This document shows positions 12,771 through 13,641 of a DNA stretch of 13,641 nt, in pieces; positions within the stretch are counted from its first letter, which is position 1, and each line of letters begins with the position of its first letter. Source of the stretch: RBG-16-66-20 sp038040245 (GTDB lineage Bacteria > Pseudomonadota > Gammaproteobacteria > Burkholderiales > SG8-39); assembly GCA_038040245.1 (NCBI GenBank), contig JBBPIU010000085.1, forward strand, positions 1-13,641, written 5' to 3'. Under the pieces are notes generated by a model that was not told the DNA's origin, did no database searches, and was given only the letters and a program-made list of their open reading frames with translations. The position numbers and the translations under genes are program-made.

Positions 12771-13641
12771 GCGCGAGCGCGGTCGTTGCGATCGTCGGCC
12801 TGGGTTACGTCGGGCTGCCGCTCGCGGTCGAGTTCGGCAAGCGCCAGCGCACCATCGGCTATGACCGATCGCTCGAGCGGGTCGAGGCGATCGGGCGCGG
12901 CGAGGACCGCAGCGGCGAACTGGGCGCCGACGAACTGCGCTCGGCGAAGGCGCTCAGTGTCACCGCCGACCCGGCGGCACTCAAGGAGGCGGATTTCGTG
13001 ATCGTTGCCGTGCCGACGCCGGTGGATAACGACAAAAAGCCGGACTTGGGGCTCCTGGTCTCCGCTTCGCGCACCGTCGGCGCGAACTTGAAGCGCGGCG
13101 CAACCGTGGTCTACGAGTCCACCGTCTATCCCGGCGCCACCGCGGGCGTTTGCGTGCCGGCGCTCGAGGACGCCTCGGGCCTGAAATGGAAGCAGGATTT
13201 CCACGTCGGCTACTCGCCCGAGCGCATCAATCCCGGCGATCCCGAGCACACGCTCGCCCGGATCGTGAAGGTGGTCTCAGGCGATTCGCCGCAAACCCTC
13301 GAACGCGTCGCGGCGCTCTACAGCGGGATCGTTCCGGCCGGCATCCACCGCGCCGCCAGCATCGAGACCGCGGAGGCGGCGAAGGTGATCGAGAACACGC
13401 AACGCGATCTCAACATCGCGCTGATGAACGAGCTGGCCATCATCTTCGACCGGCTGGGGCTCGACACGCGCGAGGTGCTGGCGGCAGCGGAAACGAAATG
13501 GAATTTCCTGCCGTTCAGGCCGGGACTGGTCGGCGGCCACTGCATCGGGGTCGATCCGTATTACCTGACCCACCGCGCCGAGATGGCCGGCTACCACCCG
13601 CAGGTGATCCTCGCCGGGCGGCGCATCAACGACGGCATGGC
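12767..13641 (+). CDS. tviB: UDP-N-acetylhexosamine 6-dehydrogenase, TviB/WbpO family, 5' part
   Basis: This nucleotide-sugar dehydrogenase oxidises C6 of UDP-GlcNAc or UDP-GalNAc to the uronic acid with two NAD. The 291 visible residues run from MSASAVVAIVGLGYVGLP (NAD site GLGYVG 11-16) through VPTPVDNDKKPDL (82-94), YESTVYPG (116-123), GYSPERINPGD (148-158) and AEAAKVIENTQRDLNIALMN (202-221). The last of these holds Lys206 and Asn210. The catalytic Cys259 is in GGHCIGVDPYYL (256-267). The C-terminal UDP-binding domain lies past the window end. The ESTVYPG and ENTQRDLNIA wording matches the Vi-antigen TviB/WbpO branch rather than plain UDP-glucose dehydrogenase. With the epimerase before it and the WbpE-like aminotransferase two genes earlier, it is predicted to supply an N-acetyl-hexosaminuronic acid. 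The symbol is by family resemblance. Confidence 0.93.
   Translation, partial: MSASAVVAIVGLGYVGLPLAVEFGKRQRTIGYDRSLERVEAIGRGEDRSGELGADELRSAKALSVTADPAALKEADFVIVAVPTPVDNDKKPDLGLLVSASRTVGANLKRGATVVYESTVYPGATAGVCVPALEDASGLKWKQDFHVGYSPERINPGDPEHTLARIVKVVSGDSPQTLERVAALYSGIVPAGIHRAASIETAEAAKVIENTQRDLNIALMNELAIIFDRLGLDTREVLAAAETKWNFLPFRPGLVGGHCIGVDPYYLTHRAEMAGYHPQVILAGRRINDGM

Overview
This is a GC-rich (roughly 65%), single-strand-coded surface-polysaccharide locus. Every supported gene lies on the + strand, packed with short overlaps or gaps, and the longest gene-free stretch is about 69 bases. Gene content, GC level and the -10-like boxes placed just before start codons suggest a betaproteobacterium. 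That is an inference, as no rRNA or other phylogenetic marker is present.

Layout. (1) Positions 1-2691 hold the 3' end of a family-9 glycosyltransferase, an O-antigen ligase/polymerase-type membrane protein and a complete family-9 glycosyltransferase, each overlapping the next. (2) Positions 2697-6449 hold an SDR epimerase/reductase, a WecA/WbpL-type undecaprenyl-phosphate sugar-1-phosphate transferase and a WbpM/CapD-type membrane-bound UDP-GlcNAc 4,6-dehydratase, in the order wbpV-wbpL-wbpM known from Pseudomonas. This trio is predicted to make an N-acetylated 6-deoxyhexose (QuiNAc or FucNAc) and load it as the first sugar on the lipid carrier. (3) Positions 6462-10582 hold the dTDP-L-rhamnose pathway (rfbB, A, C, D), interrupted twice. 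A Phd-type antitoxin and a PIN toxin that has lost its middle sit between rfbB and rfbA. A 74-residue orphan protein sits between rfbC and rfbD. (4) Positions 10593-13641 hold a WbpE-like aminotransferase, a CapI-like UDP-uronate 4-epimerase and a TviB/WbpO-type UDP-HexNAc dehydrogenase cut by the window end, pointing to an aminated or acetamido uronic acid.

Together the genes describe a rhamnose-containing heteropolysaccharide with an acetamido-6-deoxyhexose initiator and an amino-uronic acid, assembled on undecaprenyl phosphate and transferred or polymerised by the membrane protein at 512-1753. No wholly new system is evident. The most notable points are the internally deleted toxin beside an apparently intact antitoxin and promoter, repeated -10-like hexamers 6-7 nt before ATG codons (two built on the preceding gene's stop codon), three short AT-rich rare-codon islands inside GC-rich genes, an imperfect palindrome before a TTG start, and a six-codon mini-ORF bridging the last two genes.
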